From Dendrocalamus latiflorus (lineage: Eukaryota; Streptophyta; Magnoliopsida; Poales; Poaceae): 64,000 bases of DNA. The stretch lies in the NCBI GenBank assembly GCA_017311315.1, contig CM029627.1:52233976-52297975 (forward strand), in the 5' to 3' direction. Shown here piece by piece: positions 1 through 11,830 of the stretch. Under the pieces are notes generated by a model, which was given only the letters and a program-made list of their open reading frames with translations, had not been told where the DNA came from and made no database searches. Each line of letters starts with the position of its first letter. Positions within the stretch are counted from its first letter, which is position 1. The position numbers and the translations under genes were made by a program.

Positions 1-471
1 ATCATAGACAAAAGTTGATCGGCATTGATAAAATACACCATCCGATCTCACTAGCCTATTAAAAGAAAAGAAAATTACTTGAAGTTTTCAAGTAAAAGAC
101 AGTAGAACCATCAAATGTAAGTTAATGCAATACTTTTGGTATTTACGTTCTTTCAATTTTATAAAGTGACGAACCACAACATCATTGATAATTTTCATCA
201 ATTATTATTTCTCCATATGCAAATAATTATATCGTTCATGAAATTATCAACAATTAATTGAAAAACTCAGTTAGATATTTGTATGTTCAACAGTTCAAAA
301 ATAATATAATAGAAAAATACATACAGACGCTTACTTAATATTATGGTTAAATACTATAATTTTACCTTAGATCGGTATTCCAAAAATCAAAATTGAAATT
401 CTAAGTCTTAAATTTATAATTCAACAAAAAACAATCCTAGGTCACTAACCTTCTGTCATTCGTTGGTTATA
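1..471. other. AT-rich intergenic DNA, no gene seen
   Basis: No long reading frame, repeat terminus or RNA gene is recognisable here. The stretch is AT-rich and runs directly into the CACTA terminus at 472. Confidence 0.5.
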
Positions 472-720
472 CACTACTACAGAAAACCGTATTACAGACG
501 GTTCGAAAACATCATCACAGACGGTTTTCTAAACCGTCTGAATTTATGGGTCAGTGATAATCGAAGGTTATCACAGACGGTTTTCAAACCGTCTGTGGTG
601 TAAATATCACAGACGACTTGTAACTAAAAACCGTCTGTGATAGCTGACAGACGGTTTGTAAGTAAAAACCGTCTGTGATTACCAGCTATCACAAACGGTT
701 AACTAAAAACCGTCTGTGAT
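472..720 (+). mobile_element. CACTA (En/Spm) element end with subterminal repeats, truncated
   Basis: The block begins with the terminus CACTACTACAGAAAACCG. It continues with about seven copies of the 12-mer TCACAGACGGTT and its complement AACCGTCTGTGA, arranged as small hairpins. Arrays of short subterminal repeats next to a CACTA terminus are the hallmark of En/Spm elements, where they bind transposase. The first 120 bases match the 5' end of the complete element at 15413 closely, including a shared GAATTTATG-GTCAGTGATAAT segment. No matching opposite terminus (TAGTAGTG) was found downstream, so this is a truncated end rather than a whole element. Confidence 0.8.
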
Positions 721-1190
721 TGTCATTTATTGGTCATACAAGATGGGTTGGCCAAATGGCCCAGATAAAGAGGTGAAATGGTGGGTTGACTAAAGCATGA
801 ACAAATACGCCAAGATTAGCATGATAGTGAGAAAAAAAGTTCTTCTACAGTAACAGTGAGAATATTTTTGAGAATGACAATGATGGGCTCAAATGATGCA
901 GTGATTCCAACTTAGGGCGCCCCTATTCGTATGTACAAAACCTTTACGAAATATTCACTAGAATTTTGTCTTCCACATCACGCTGAGATTTGGTGTCATG
1001 CTATCCTGCATCATGTCCTCAACACTAATGTTAGTGGCACATACTGGTCATAAAACAAACAAAGAACTAAATTCAACTCTGGGATTGACGAGACCGATCG
1101 ATTCAGATGCTAAAAACCGTCAATATTCAAACTAATATTTTTCTTGGCTACGTACAGATCCTTTAGATTTAAATATAACTTGCCGTGATG
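721..1190. other. Intergenic DNA, no gene seen
   Basis: This stretch between the CACTA remnant and the hAT element has no recognisable coding or repeat signature. It may include the lost interior of the CACTA element. Confidence 0.4.
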
Positions 1191-1198
1191 TCGGAAAC

Positions 1199-1795
1199 CA
1201 GGGCCGAAGCCAAGTTGGGCTTGCCGAGTGCACCGGCACCAGGGAAAAAATAATTTTAAGTAATTAGCAATTAAGTTCCACCGTTTGTGCACTCCCTTAG
1301 AGCATCTCCAACAATGTCCTCTAAATCTCATCCCCTAAATCACTTTTTAGAGGACACAATCTAGAATATAGAAGACTAAAAATATGTAACCTCCAACAAG
1401 TCCTCTAAATATGGTCCCCTAAATTAAAATCTGGGTCCACAAAAACTACCAACCAAAGAATTTAGGGGATCGGACAGCGCAGGAGCGTTGGGACCGATTT
1501 AGGGGATGGTGTGCGTCCTCCATATATAGGGGACGAAAAATCAGGGATGGAGTCCTCTATATTTTTGGGTACCACTTAGGGGATCTGTTGGAGCCCTTTT
1601 TTTACCTTTTCTTCTAAAATATAGGGGATATGAACACTTTAGAAGATTTGTTGGAGATGCTCTTAGAGCTCAGTACGTGCACCACCCGGCCTGCAGCAAG
1701 CCCATATACGCATAACGCATGGAACATATGGCCCAACAGGCTTACATCAGGCTTATGTGTGCACTCGGGTCTTTAGTGCTCTAGCTTCGCCCCTG
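1199..1795. mobile_element. Non-autonomous hAT element with 8-bp target-site duplication
   Basis: The terminal inverted repeats are CAGGGCCGAAGCCA at the left and the complement of CAGGGGCGAAGCTA at the right. The element is flanked by a perfect 8-bp direct repeat TCGGAAAC (1191-1198 and 1796-1803), as expected for hAT insertion. It has no transposase frame, so it must have been moved by a partner element. About 60% of its length is a nested MITE (1300-1662); without that it would be about 230 bp. Confidence 0.85.
1300..1662. mobile_element. Tourist-like MITE (PIF/Harbinger), nested in the hAT element
   Basis: The terminal inverted repeats are GAGCATCTCCAACA and TGTTGGAGATGCTC (14 bp, perfect), flanked by the trinucleotide TTA on both sides (1297-1299 and 1663-1665). 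A TTA/TAA target duplication with such termini is diagnostic of PIF/Harbinger MITEs. The inner sequence carries repeated CCTCTAAAT/ATTTAGGGGA motifs in both orientations. It lies wholly within the hAT element, so it inserted later. Confidence 0.88.
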
Positions 1796-1848
1796 TCGGA
1801 AACTACAGGGTTTTTTTTTCGCAAAACCGTCGGCTTAAGGGCTCTCCC

Positions 1849-1981
1849 GCCTCCACGATTCCATGCATGCTATTATCAGTTTTATAATTAGTCCTAAATT
1901 AAAAATCGAGAGAACAAATATGCCTCCACGATTCCATGCATGCTATTATCAGTTTTATAATTAGTCCTAAATTAAAAATCG
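1849..1981 (+). repeat. Tandem duplication of a 60-bp unit
   Basis: A 60-base unit beginning GCCTCCACGATTCCATGCAT occurs at 1849-1908 and again at 1922-1981. The copies look identical and are separated by 13 bp. It is non-coding and probably a recent replication-slippage or repair product. Confidence 0.9.
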
Positions 1982-2770
1982 GAATTCTACCAGTCGAAGA
2001 TCACTTATAGATATCCTTCCACTACTTGTGATCTCATTTCATACCAACACAAATCTTGTGATCTCATTGTCGGAAAATGTACAAAAACTAAAGAAAATTT
2101 AGAAAATTAAGATTCCTAGCCGCCTACCCCACATGGAAGTACAGTAGAAGTAATAATATATATACAAATGGAATCTTCCTCTACATATCAGCCGTCCACT
2201 GGTTGGCGGTGCACGTGGCATGCATCCATCCATCCATCTGGGTCACTTGCACCGGTAGTGCTGAGTATTTGTTTTTAGCTCTTCTGCTCCTTATCACATG
2301 GGTTTCTACTGGTCAAAGGAAACCAACATGGCATTGTGATCTTGTGCACAAGGTTAATTTGGACAGAGGAATCATTCTCTTTTGAACATGCTGTGCCCAT
2401 GCCATGTAAAAGGCAAGGAGAAAAAAAAAACAGAGATTTGTTTTGTGTATTGTTGCAATTAGGACAGGGGACTTCAGTGTTGGAGCACTCACTACTTTTG
2501 CAACACTAGTTCACAGTTTCAGACTTCAGAGTTAGGATGCACCCAGACTCCATCCAGTCCCCTGCAACTGTATTGGACATTTCGAGTATTGGAGGCCACA
2601 ACAGTGACAATTGGAAATCTTTCTATCCTGCCCCGTTTTCAAAAGTAAAAGACAATTGGAAATCTTTCCTGATTAATCAACACCTGTTGCTTTAGTTAAT
2701 CTAGAAGATTACAAATTTATGATACTCCCTCCCCTTACAAAATGTTTACAAATTTAATGAACAGAAGATT
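1982..2770. other. Intergenic DNA, no gene seen
   Basis: A 60-codon frame at 2203-2385 has no recognisable domain and is probably chance. A fragment resembling a Stowaway terminus (ACTCCCTCC near 2724) is present without a convincing partner. Confidence 0.4.
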
Positions 2771-3060
2771 TGCAGTCTGGACATTTTAAATGTTTTTAAA
2801 TTTCTGGGATTTTCTTTGGCAGCTTTTAAACATTTCCTTAACTTCTAACATTTTGAACCTTTTCAATCTGTGGAATTTATCAGTACAAGGTTTCAACTTA
2901 TTTTTCTTTTCAAGGTACCATGATAATGCTTTCAAACAGAGTGTCTTTTCAAGATGAAATCTACAAGTTGATTGTAGAACAAACTGTAGCAACTTCATTT
3001 ATATCGGCTAAAGTCATATGTGAGTTTCTTTTATTTTGTACTCTCTCTCATAAATAGCCC
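2771..3060 (-). mobile_element. Copy of a MITE family found at least six times in the window
   Basis: Read on the minus strand, this block carries the family signature also seen at 18092, 20404, 32732, 42846 and 53443: CTACAATCAACTTGTAGAT, then a GTCTTGAAAAGACAC-type segment, then TTTGAAAG. Shadow reading frames here and at 18206 give visibly similar peptides, which confirms that the two copies are homologous. The ends are decayed and no target duplication could be fixed. Confidence 0.6.
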
Positions 3061-3227
3061 AAAATTTATAAACTGTAGCTAAAAACCGAAGAAAAAAAAG
3101 AACAAGCCCAGTGGCTAGCTAAAATACATGGTTACCCCACTGGTCACAATGCTTAGGGTGGTGGACCCACGTGGTCTCCAGTGGCCATACGATGCTGACC
3201 CATCTATCAATCTAGCTAGGATAATAG

Positions 3228-5432
3228 GAGTTAATGCCAGATTTGGCACTGTTGCATAATGTATTTACAAAACTAGCCATATGCGCACCGTATTTGCAAA
3301 AAAAGGTACTTCTGTCATCCGGTGGGCGTGCGGTAACGCTGGCGGCAGGCGCTTGTCGCCCCGCCAGCAGACGGCAGGCGCTTGTCGCCCCGCCAGCAGA
3401 CGGCAGGCAGCATATTGCCCAGTGGAAATACGGTACGCAAGCCTGCCATCTGGTGAGGGGGCAGCAGGTGATTAAGCGGGCTAATTAGCCTGCTCTAATT
3501 TTTTGTGTTTAATGTTTATTTGAATTTTTAAATGTACTAAATGATCTCAAAAATTACATAAATTTATGTATAACTTCCCGACACAACGTACCTCATAGTG
3601 TAATTTTGGGTAATTTTATCCATTTCGAGTATTGCTTAAAAATTCATACAATTTTGATAGTTTTACAAGTTTTTACATATAGCAAACGAGCTCCGAAAAT
3701 TACAAAATTTTGTGTGAAGCCTTCCGACATAGTCATAGTTCTTTTCTAAGTTTTTAGAAATTTTATGTAGTCCAAAATTGCCATGTTAATTCATAAATTT
3801 ATGGCCGGTGAATTTAATCATGAATTAAATTCATGATTAAATTAATCTAAATAAACATGACAAATGTAGATCACATAAAACTCCATAAAACAATTACACA
3901 ATAACTATGATTATGTTGAGAGGTTTCACATAAAATTTCATAATTTTTGGTACTCGTTTGCTATATATAAAAACTTGTACAAATAACAAATTTTATGAAT
4001 TTTTGAGCAAAACTCACAATGAATAAAATTACCCAAAACTTAAAATATCAAGTACATTGAGTCAGAAGGCTTTACACAAATTTTTAATATTTTTTGAGCT
4101 CATTTGATATGTTCAAAAATATAAAAAAACACTAAGCAAAAAATAGGTAATTAAGTCGGCTACTCAGATGGCTTAATCACCTACCGCCTGGTGAGGAGAT
4201 AGTAGGTGATTAAACCGGCTGATTAACTGGCTTAATTACCTTCTCTAATTTTTTATTTAATACTTATTTAAATTTTTAAATATACTAAATGAGCTAAAAA
4301 AATTACAAAAAATTATATACAGTCTTCTAACCCAATATACATAATAGTATAATTTTTGGATAATTTTATCCATTGTAAATATTGCTAAAAATTCATAGAA
4401 TTTTGATATTTTTCATGACTTTGTATATATAGCAAACAAGCTCTAAAAATTACAAATTTGTATGTAAAATCTCTTGCCACAATCAAAGTTATTATGTAAA
4501 TTTTTGAGAGTTTTGTATGATCCGAATTTAGCACATTCATTTGGATTAATTTAATCATGAATTTACGACCGATGAATTTAATCATGAATTTAATTTATGA
4601 TTAAATTAACCTGAATAAACATTACAAATTCGGAGCACATAAAATTCATAAAAAATTACACAATAACTATGACTGTGTCGGGAGGCTTCACATAAAATTT
4701 CGTAACTTTTTAAGCTCATTTGCTATGTTTGAAATTGTATGAAGTTTTTTCAGCAACATTTGCAATTGATAAAATTGCCCGAAAATTACACTGCGATTTA
4801 CATTGTGTCAGAAGACTGTACACAAATTTTTGTAATTTTTGAGCTCCTTGGATAACGCCATCATTAGAAGTGAATCAGTTGAATATCTACACGTATAGAC
4901 ATGTATCCAACTATCATGATCCATCACACATTCCGTGGATATGAATCCTCTGGATTCTTCCATCCAAAGTAACTGATCGAGGAAATCCGATTTCTTTAAT
5001 AGAAATCTATCTATAGGTGAAAATGAGTAGCTCCCTCTTGTGATTATTTGCTCTAGCAAACGATCTTTGCTGAATGGGAGTACCCCTCTCACCCTCCAAT
5101 CATCGTTATATTTGAAAATGAAAATTCAAATAAATACTAAACGCAAAAAAAATTAGGGCATGTAATTAAACTGACTAATTAGTCAGCTTAATCACCTGCT
5201 GCCCCCTCACAAAATGGCTGGCTTGCCTGTCGTCCCCCCACCGGGCAACAGGCTGCCTGCTGTCTGCTAGCGGGGCGGCAGGCGCCTGCCGCCGGTAGCC
5301 TCGCCACGTGTCGCCTCGCTGGCGCTGCCATCCACTCACCGGACGGCAAAAATACTATTTTTATAAATATGATATGCATATGACTAGTTTTGTAAATACA
5401 ATACGCAACAATGCCAAATCTAGCTTTAACTC
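3228..5432. mobile_element. Mutator-like (MULE) element with long inverted repeats and 10-bp target duplication
   Basis: The outer 250-270 bp at each end are inverted copies of each other; the left end begins GAGTTAATGCCAGATTTGGC and the right end reads the same with few changes on the minus strand. The direct repeat AGGATAATAG flanks it (3218-3227 and 5433-5442). Long inverted repeats with a 9-11 bp duplication are typical of MULEs. Inside are two AT-rich palindromes in tandem, centred near 3832 and 4590. They are separated by a GC-rich inverted motif around 4150-4240 that resembles the inner edge of the terminal repeats. No transposase frame is present. One segment, 4850-5095, is foreign to the palindromic pattern. 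Confidence 0.85.
4850..5095 (-). other. Coding-like segment of unknown origin inside the MULE
   Basis: On the minus strand this stretch is an open frame of about 80 codons, rich in charged and aromatic residues (for example SFSPIDRFLLKK and LLWMEESRGF), ending within the element. It interrupts the palindromic AT-rich pattern of its surroundings and has no counterpart in the other palindrome arm. It could be a captured fragment of a host or organellar gene, as MULEs often pick up gene pieces. I do not recognise the protein, and the frame has no promoter of its own. Confidence 0.35.
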
Positions 5433-5442
5433 AGGATAATAG

Positions 5443-6199
5443 TGCGCGTATATATACTTGTACATCTATTTGTTTTCATGCTTTGTGTTCTCTTTCTCTT
5501 TAATCTACGTAGCACGTTGGTAATTTCTTTTCTATTGCGCTATTTGATGAATTTTTTATCCGTATCTGTAGTACGAACATCGATCTTCATTGTCAATTTC
5601 TTCTCTACTATGTCAAGTTGTCAACTAGATGGAATTACTATTTCGACTTTGGAGATATGGTGACAAAATGGAGTATAACAGCAATATGGTCGGTTCTTTT
5701 CAGCTACGGCTCAGCTATAGCTGATGATTTTTTATTCTAATAAGAACACTTATGTGAACAAACCAAATGATGATAAGTCGATAAACTACATCAAAAAGGC
5801 TGTTCACATAAAACACTTCAAAAAGATGGCAGAGACAACATAGCCGTCTCGTTTGAATGTTAGGAGAAAATCATAAGCCATAAACTAAAACGAAAGGGCT
5901 ATAGTCTCTGAAGTCTCCAATCGCACCAAAGATGAATGCATGGCCACTCGTGTTAATGCAATAAATCAAGCATCTAACTAAACATTGTTCTCGTGCGTTC
6001 AAACATGACTTAATGGAGCGCTAACACAAGCGTGCCATGAAGCTACACTAGCAGATAGCTTCAGTGCAACGATCTAGGAATCTCTTAAGCTCGCCAAAAT
6101 CACTTGACAACACAAAGGTCTATGACTATGATTTTCCAAGCCTATGACAGATTAACCAGTGCTAATTTCCAAAGCTGGCATCTCCCGTCTAGGTTGATG
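5443..6199. other. Intergenic DNA, no gene seen
   Basis: A 73-codon frame (5442-5663) is hydrophobic and has no recognisable domain. Around 5690-5890 there are faint inverted words (CAGCTACGGCTCAGCTATAG and ATCATAAGCCATAAACTAAA) that may be a decayed MITE. Nothing else is supported. Confidence 0.35.
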
Positions 6200-9100
6200 A
6201 GTGGCAGGGGTGGAATTAGGTATTTTGAGCATAGGCAGGGTAGTATTGTCAAGGTTTAGCCCAGGTAGCCTAGTAGCCCATGATGCCATGCTGCCCACTA
6301 TCACCACTTCACCACAGCTGGCCCACTCCCTCTCGGCCCATTCACAGAATGGCCCACTTCATCGCCACTCGCTAGCATAGTTGCGCACTGCATGCAGATA
6401 CTCTATACTTCTGTGAGGGTAAGGCCGTGACGGTCTACCACCCACAGGCCACAGCCGCCAAAGTCCACTCCATTCTCCAAACCCTACCTACTAGCTATGG
6501 GCTCCTGTATTGTCCTTGTCCCCCTCTTGGGTCTTGGCCAGTGCCACCTGCCTATGGCCTACCCCCCCCCCTCGGCGCTGCTCCCCTTCCCAGTCTACGT
6601 CACCCCCTCCGACTCTGGCCCTCCCAGCGTGGCTGCGTCCATGTGTGTGCATCACCGGTTGTCCCCCTCCAGCCCTCCCACCAGCACCTGCCGACACCGC
6701 CCTTCCTAGGCTCTCTCACGACCCATAGGTTGCGTGTGGCACCAGTTGATTGAGCCTACAGGCTTCAGGTAAAGTTTTTTTAAACCTTTTGATTCAGCCG
6801 TTCAGGTAAAGGTTGTGATGATTCTGCTTTGCTAGTTGTTACTCTACATGTAGCACCTTATCTGAAAATAGTTCTCAAGATTATGGTGGATGTGGATCAT
6901 ACATTCATACTGCTGAGTGCTGAGAGCATATGAAAAAAATGGAAAATGTTAGGGGGATGTGTCTGTTCAGGAGAGAATTGATGTCTAGACTAGAATAAAA
7001 ATGATCTTGAGTTTCTGTTTAGCCGATGGGTAAAGGTCTAAAGGATATTAGTGAGTCTAACAAAATAGTAGAGATGATAGTACATGCATTCTATTGATCT
7101 AGTCCATGCCAAAGTGAAGTCCATGCCAAAGTGACTTCATAGGTAGACAGTAGACCTATTTTATGAGAATTTAGCTCAGAATATGTGGTATGGTTGGTGC
7201 CAAACATGTGAATAGCTCGTATCAAATGTAATAAATATTGTAATCCATTCCTCTTTGTCTTCTATTCCAGCTCCATTCTTCTATTCTAGCTATACACAGA
7301 ATGACAGAAATTTGATAGGAAAATATAGTGACTAACTGATAGCAAACCTTTTATGGGCAGCTTTAGGAAATAAGATGTGAGTTTTAACGTCTTGAAAAAA
7401 TTCTACATTGCAGTGGCATTTAGTCAAAATGCATGTCAATCTTTTCATCTCATCCAAGATAAAGCATGAAAGATAGAAATGCCAGTAAAAGCATTGTTTT
7501 TACTAGAGAATAGGGAATGAGTTTAGGCATGGGTTTGATGAAGATATTGTCATCTTATTTGTGTTGTAGGAGTTATTAGTGAATATAAAATGAAGCAAAC
7601 GAAGACATTGTCATCTTATTTTCCAACACAAGCATAATCCCACGATTCCCACTGATCTCTTGCAACTACAGAAATACCAGAAACAGGAGCTAGTAACACG
7701 CATCAAAACACTCCGCATGTTGTACTCAGTCTGGATGACATTGTTGTTGATCCTGGGCTTCAAAAACCAATTAAGTATTTGTATGTGGATATTTGAGATG
7801 TGTTAGAAGAGAGTATTGTAAATATGTCCATGACAACCAATTGATCATAAATTTTCACATAAAGAATATGGGACTAGTTGAGAAGCTTTCAACAATCATG
7901 GTTTGAAAGGTATAATTGGTTGGAATATAGTGTTGCTAAAGATAAATCATTTTATTTTTATTGTTTCCTCTTTAAGCAGCCTAGAGCTGAAAGCTATGGT
8001 ATCGAATCATTCACAAGGGTAGAGTTTGCTAATTGGAAGAATGCAATTAAATTTTTTGATGAACATGTTGGTAAAGTCTGTAGTTATCACAACAAATTAA
8101 GAAAGCATTGCGAGTCTTTCAAAAAATCAAAGACAGGGTGTGGATTATGTGATGACCATTGCCACCAAGAATGATGAGGAAGAATATAAATCACACCTTA
8201 CTATTATGTTAGGTGTTGCAAGATTTCTTCTAATGCAAGCTCTTACTTTTCGTTGACATGATAAGTCTTCTAGCTCAAACAATAGGGGGAACTTCCTAGA
8301 AATGGTGAAGTGATATAAAGAGAAGGATGAGAAGGCTGCAAAATTACTTGACAATGCTCCTGCTAACCACTTATTGACTTCACCACAAATGCAACAAAAC
8401 AGTTGTGCAAAGCTTGTGCAGAGGGGACCACCAAATCTATTATAGAAGATATTGGGAATAGATAGTTTGCCATATTTGTTAACGAGGCCCATGATGCATC
8501 TATCAAAGAGCAAATAGCTTTGGTTTTGAGGTTAGTTTGTTGGTATTTTTTATGTTTTAGTAAGTCTAAACTATAGTAATTATGCTTTCTTGCCATATAC
8601 AGGTACGTCAATAACAAAGGCCAGGTGATAGAGAGGTTTCTCGGGGTTCATATGTTTCTAATATGACATCATCTTCATTAAAGCTAGCATTGGATGGTAT
8701 GTTACAATTTCATGGTTTATCAATCTCTAGATTGCGAGGGCAAGGATATGATAGAGCATCAAACATGAGGGGACAATTTCATGGATTGCAAAGATGCATA
8801 TTGGATGAATATTCGTATGTGTTTTATGTCCAGTGCTTTGCTCACCAGTTGCAATTAGTGATTGTTTCTATTGCCAAGTGTTGTTCCTTAGTTTTAGATT
8901 TCTTTAACTACACCACCATGATTATCAACACTGTTAATGCTTCTTTCATCAGAAGAGATCAATTGGCCTAAGATCACCATGATAAAATTGTGAACAAATT
9001 AGAATTCAGTGAAATTTTTTAGGGAAAAGGAAAAAAAACTAACAAACTAACCTTGCAAGGCCTGGCGATACCCGTTGGGGCTTACATCATAAAACCTTCT

Positions 9101-10446
9101 GTCATTTTTTTCTCATGTTGGATTCAGTCCTAGAGGTATTAGAGAATTTGAGTGATGATGCAACTAGTGCAACATAGAAAACAACATCTTCTAATTTTTT
9201 GGAAAAAATAGAGAGCTTTGAATTTGTACTTATATTGTATCTTACGATCAGAATCTTGCGCAAGGCTAATGATCTATCACAATGCTTGCAAAAAAAGATC
9301 AAAACATTGTTCGTGCATTAGGCTGATTAGGACCACATTGAAGATAATTGAGATAATAAGAAATGATGGTTGGGACGAGCTTTTCACAGAGGCAAATGCC
9401 TTTTGTCTCCAACATAATATCATTGTGCCAAATATGAATGATACAATACTGGTTAGGGGTCATTCGAGGATTCGTGGTGGCTAGATGATAACTTGCTATG
9501 ACCATTTTCGTGGTGCATGACCAAGTTATTGTTGAGATGAATAATCGCTTTATTGAAAGATCGACCCAGTTATTGACATACATTGCTTGTCTTGATCCCA
9601 AGAATTCTTTTGCCAACTTTGATAAAGACAAATTAATTGAACTTGCTGGGATATGTGATGCTGACTTCTCCCAATATGATTGTGTAGTCCTTAAGGACCA
9701 GCTTGGTACATTTATTGCTGATGTGAGAGATGATATAGACTTTGCAAATTGTACTAATTTTGGAAATCTTGCTGTGAAGATGGTTTAAATTGATAGACAC
9801 AGTTTTTTCATTAGTATATCATCTCATTAAATTGGCCTTGATTTTGCTAGTGGCAAAAGCAACCGTAGAAAGAGCCTTTTCAGCTATGAAGATTATTAAG
9901 GCTAATTTACATAATAATATGAATGATAAGTGGATGAATCATACCATGGTATATACTGAATGAGACATGTTTGCAAACATTAATGATGATAAGATTTTAG
10001 AGTGTTTTCAAGGGATGATGTCATGTAAGAAACAACTATCTAGTGATAGTGGTAAGTTAGCTCTCTATAAATGTAAACTTCATGTTGTCTCATATGTTCT
10101 TTTCATAACAAACAACTATTCATACAAATGTTTGATTTACTCTCATATGTTATCTTTATAAATTTTGGTTCATATCCAACTATCAATGATGAAATGGCGG
10201 GGTAGAACACAGAGCAAATCATCATAATTTAGGTACTCAAAATTTATGTTTATTATGTTACATTGTTTATATTTTGCCATCATACCATGTTTTTCTTATT
10301 ATGCTTATGTTTTAGCATTGAACTCAAGTTTCAAATCAATAGTGCAATTATGATGTATTGTTATGTCATGGTATGGGTATAAATTGGTGTTAGTTTTAGC
10401 TTGTTATAGTTTAGCCTGGGCATAGCCAAATCCTACTTCTGCCACT
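6200..10446 (+). mobile_element. hAT element with a decayed transposase gene
   Basis: The left end reads AGTGGCAGGGGTGGAATTAG. The right end, on the minus strand, reads AGTGGCAGAAGTAGGATTTG, giving a degenerate inverted repeat of about 21 bp with hAT-type sequence. The transposase pseudogene at 7590-10050 lies between them in the plus direction. An 8-bp target duplication could not be found, so the ends may be a few bases off or the flanks have mutated. The GC-rich 6430-6760 stretch looks like a leader region. The outer few hundred bases at the right are AT-rich and non-coding. Confidence 0.72.
7590..10050 (+). pseudogene. hAT transposase (TTF-type zinc finger/DUF4371 class), disrupted
   Basis: The order of recognisable pieces matches plant hAT transposases of the TTF-type/DUF4371 class. 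An ATG at 7590 starts MKQTKTLSSYFPTQ, like the usual N-terminus. At 7880-8140 comes FQQSWFERYNWLEYS and FTRVEFANWKNA, the TTF-type zinc-finger region. At 8663-8890 comes LSISRLRGQGYDRASNMRG with FAHQLQLV, the DUF4371/RNase-H-fold part. At 9840-10030 comes ATVERAFSAMKIIK, the hAT C-terminal dimerisation region. These lie in different frames broken by stop codons and frameshifts, so no full protein can be made. The intact enzyme would excise and reinsert hAT elements in the nucleus. No function remains likely here. Confidence 0.85.
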
Positions 10447-11830
10447 AGAAGTGGTCCAATGAGTTTTTGAACAACTGGTTTACTATATATTGTTCTCTAG
10501 ACACTTTTACTGCAAACATTGTCTAAGCCATGCAACGTCTCAATTTGGGATACTAGCATATCTTGATTTCGTTCAGAAACTGTGGAACAAATGGTATTGC
10601 TTAAGTGACATGCTAATAAGGATTCTCCCTCTCTCTTGAGATCATGCATGCTTTCTTGTTACCTCATATTCTTCCACTACTACTGGAGAACATAGCTTCT
10701 TTGTGAGGCTTGTTCAATGTGATTGGATACATTGGAGGGCAATGTGACTTTATTCCAATGGCTCACAGTGATCACACATTTTTGTGATAGGTTCTTGATT
10801 TTGTTGTCATGTGTTCGGTTTCATTGGCCATAAAGGTCATCACTACCTGTCATTTCATTGATCTTTAGTGGCCAATATTTGTTCTTGATATAGGTTTGCA
10901 TCTTGAGTGTAAGCATCCACTCAATCGGACATGCGGCTTTTTTGTGAAGCTGTACATGGTGAGCTGGTCTAAGACAAATCTATGATGACCTTAGATAAGA
11001 GATCCTTCGAAGAAATGGGACCAGGTATAGTGGAGAAGCCACTTCTATTGCATGCATATGTTCAAGGCCATCGGATGAGAAATCAATGCTTGGGATCTGC
11101 CATCGATGAGATCAATATATATCATGGTACCTGAGGTAGTTTAGTTGCTTGATTTGGACACCTGTCAGATCTAGATTTCGACAATCTAGAATCCTTTGTA
11201 ATTCTACTTTACTATTCCCTGGATCAGTAGATAGTGCTCACAGATATATCACTGAATCATTTCACATATCACATGAATCATACCATTCGTAATATTACAT
11301 ATGAGAGTTTAAGTATTCTACATCAGGTAGAGTTTATATATAAGGTTGCTCAAGCCAAATACTTACATTACAAAAGCATAAATGGAAGTGATAAGCAAAA
11401 GGTGAAGCCATATCTTACCATAGGCAAGTGACTGGTGGTAAAATGTGTACAACAGGTATTGTGCAAGCTTGGGCAATGTATGTACACATAGTCACCATCA
11501 AAGTTTTCCTATCTAACACAAGAACTAATTACTAGCGATTATCCTAATTTCCTCTGTCTTCTTCTCCATCGGGTCCAGGAGCATCATAATATGTGTAGTG
11601 GTCTTGTTCCACTAGTTCTGAGTTAATTGAGTGAGCAAGTGTGAGCACAAACAACCATGCTCCAAAAGCCAACATACAGAATGCAATTATATAGATGCAT
11701 GGCTCATCAAAGGATGACTTGCGTTATTTTATTTGCCAAGGCTTTAGATGAAAGTTGCACTAGGTAGAAATTCTTGAGACTTAACATTTTTAATTAAACC
11801 ATGTTTTTAATGAATGTAAGAGTGTGCAAT
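10447..11830. other. Intergenic DNA, no gene seen
   Basis: Only short frames occur (for example 65 codons at 11234-11431) and none has a recognisable domain. The sequence may be decayed retrotransposon or old genic DNA split from 5900-6199 by the hAT insertion. Confidence 0.35.

Noticed and set aside
6427..6753. 108-codon proline-rich frame near the 5' end of the hAT element
   Set aside because: Three overlapping frames are open because of C-rich composition; none has a domain. It is probably leader DNA of the transposase gene.
6192..10454. 8-bp target duplication for the large hAT element
   Set aside because: The sequences next to the two ends (GGTTGATG and AGAAGTGG) do not match.
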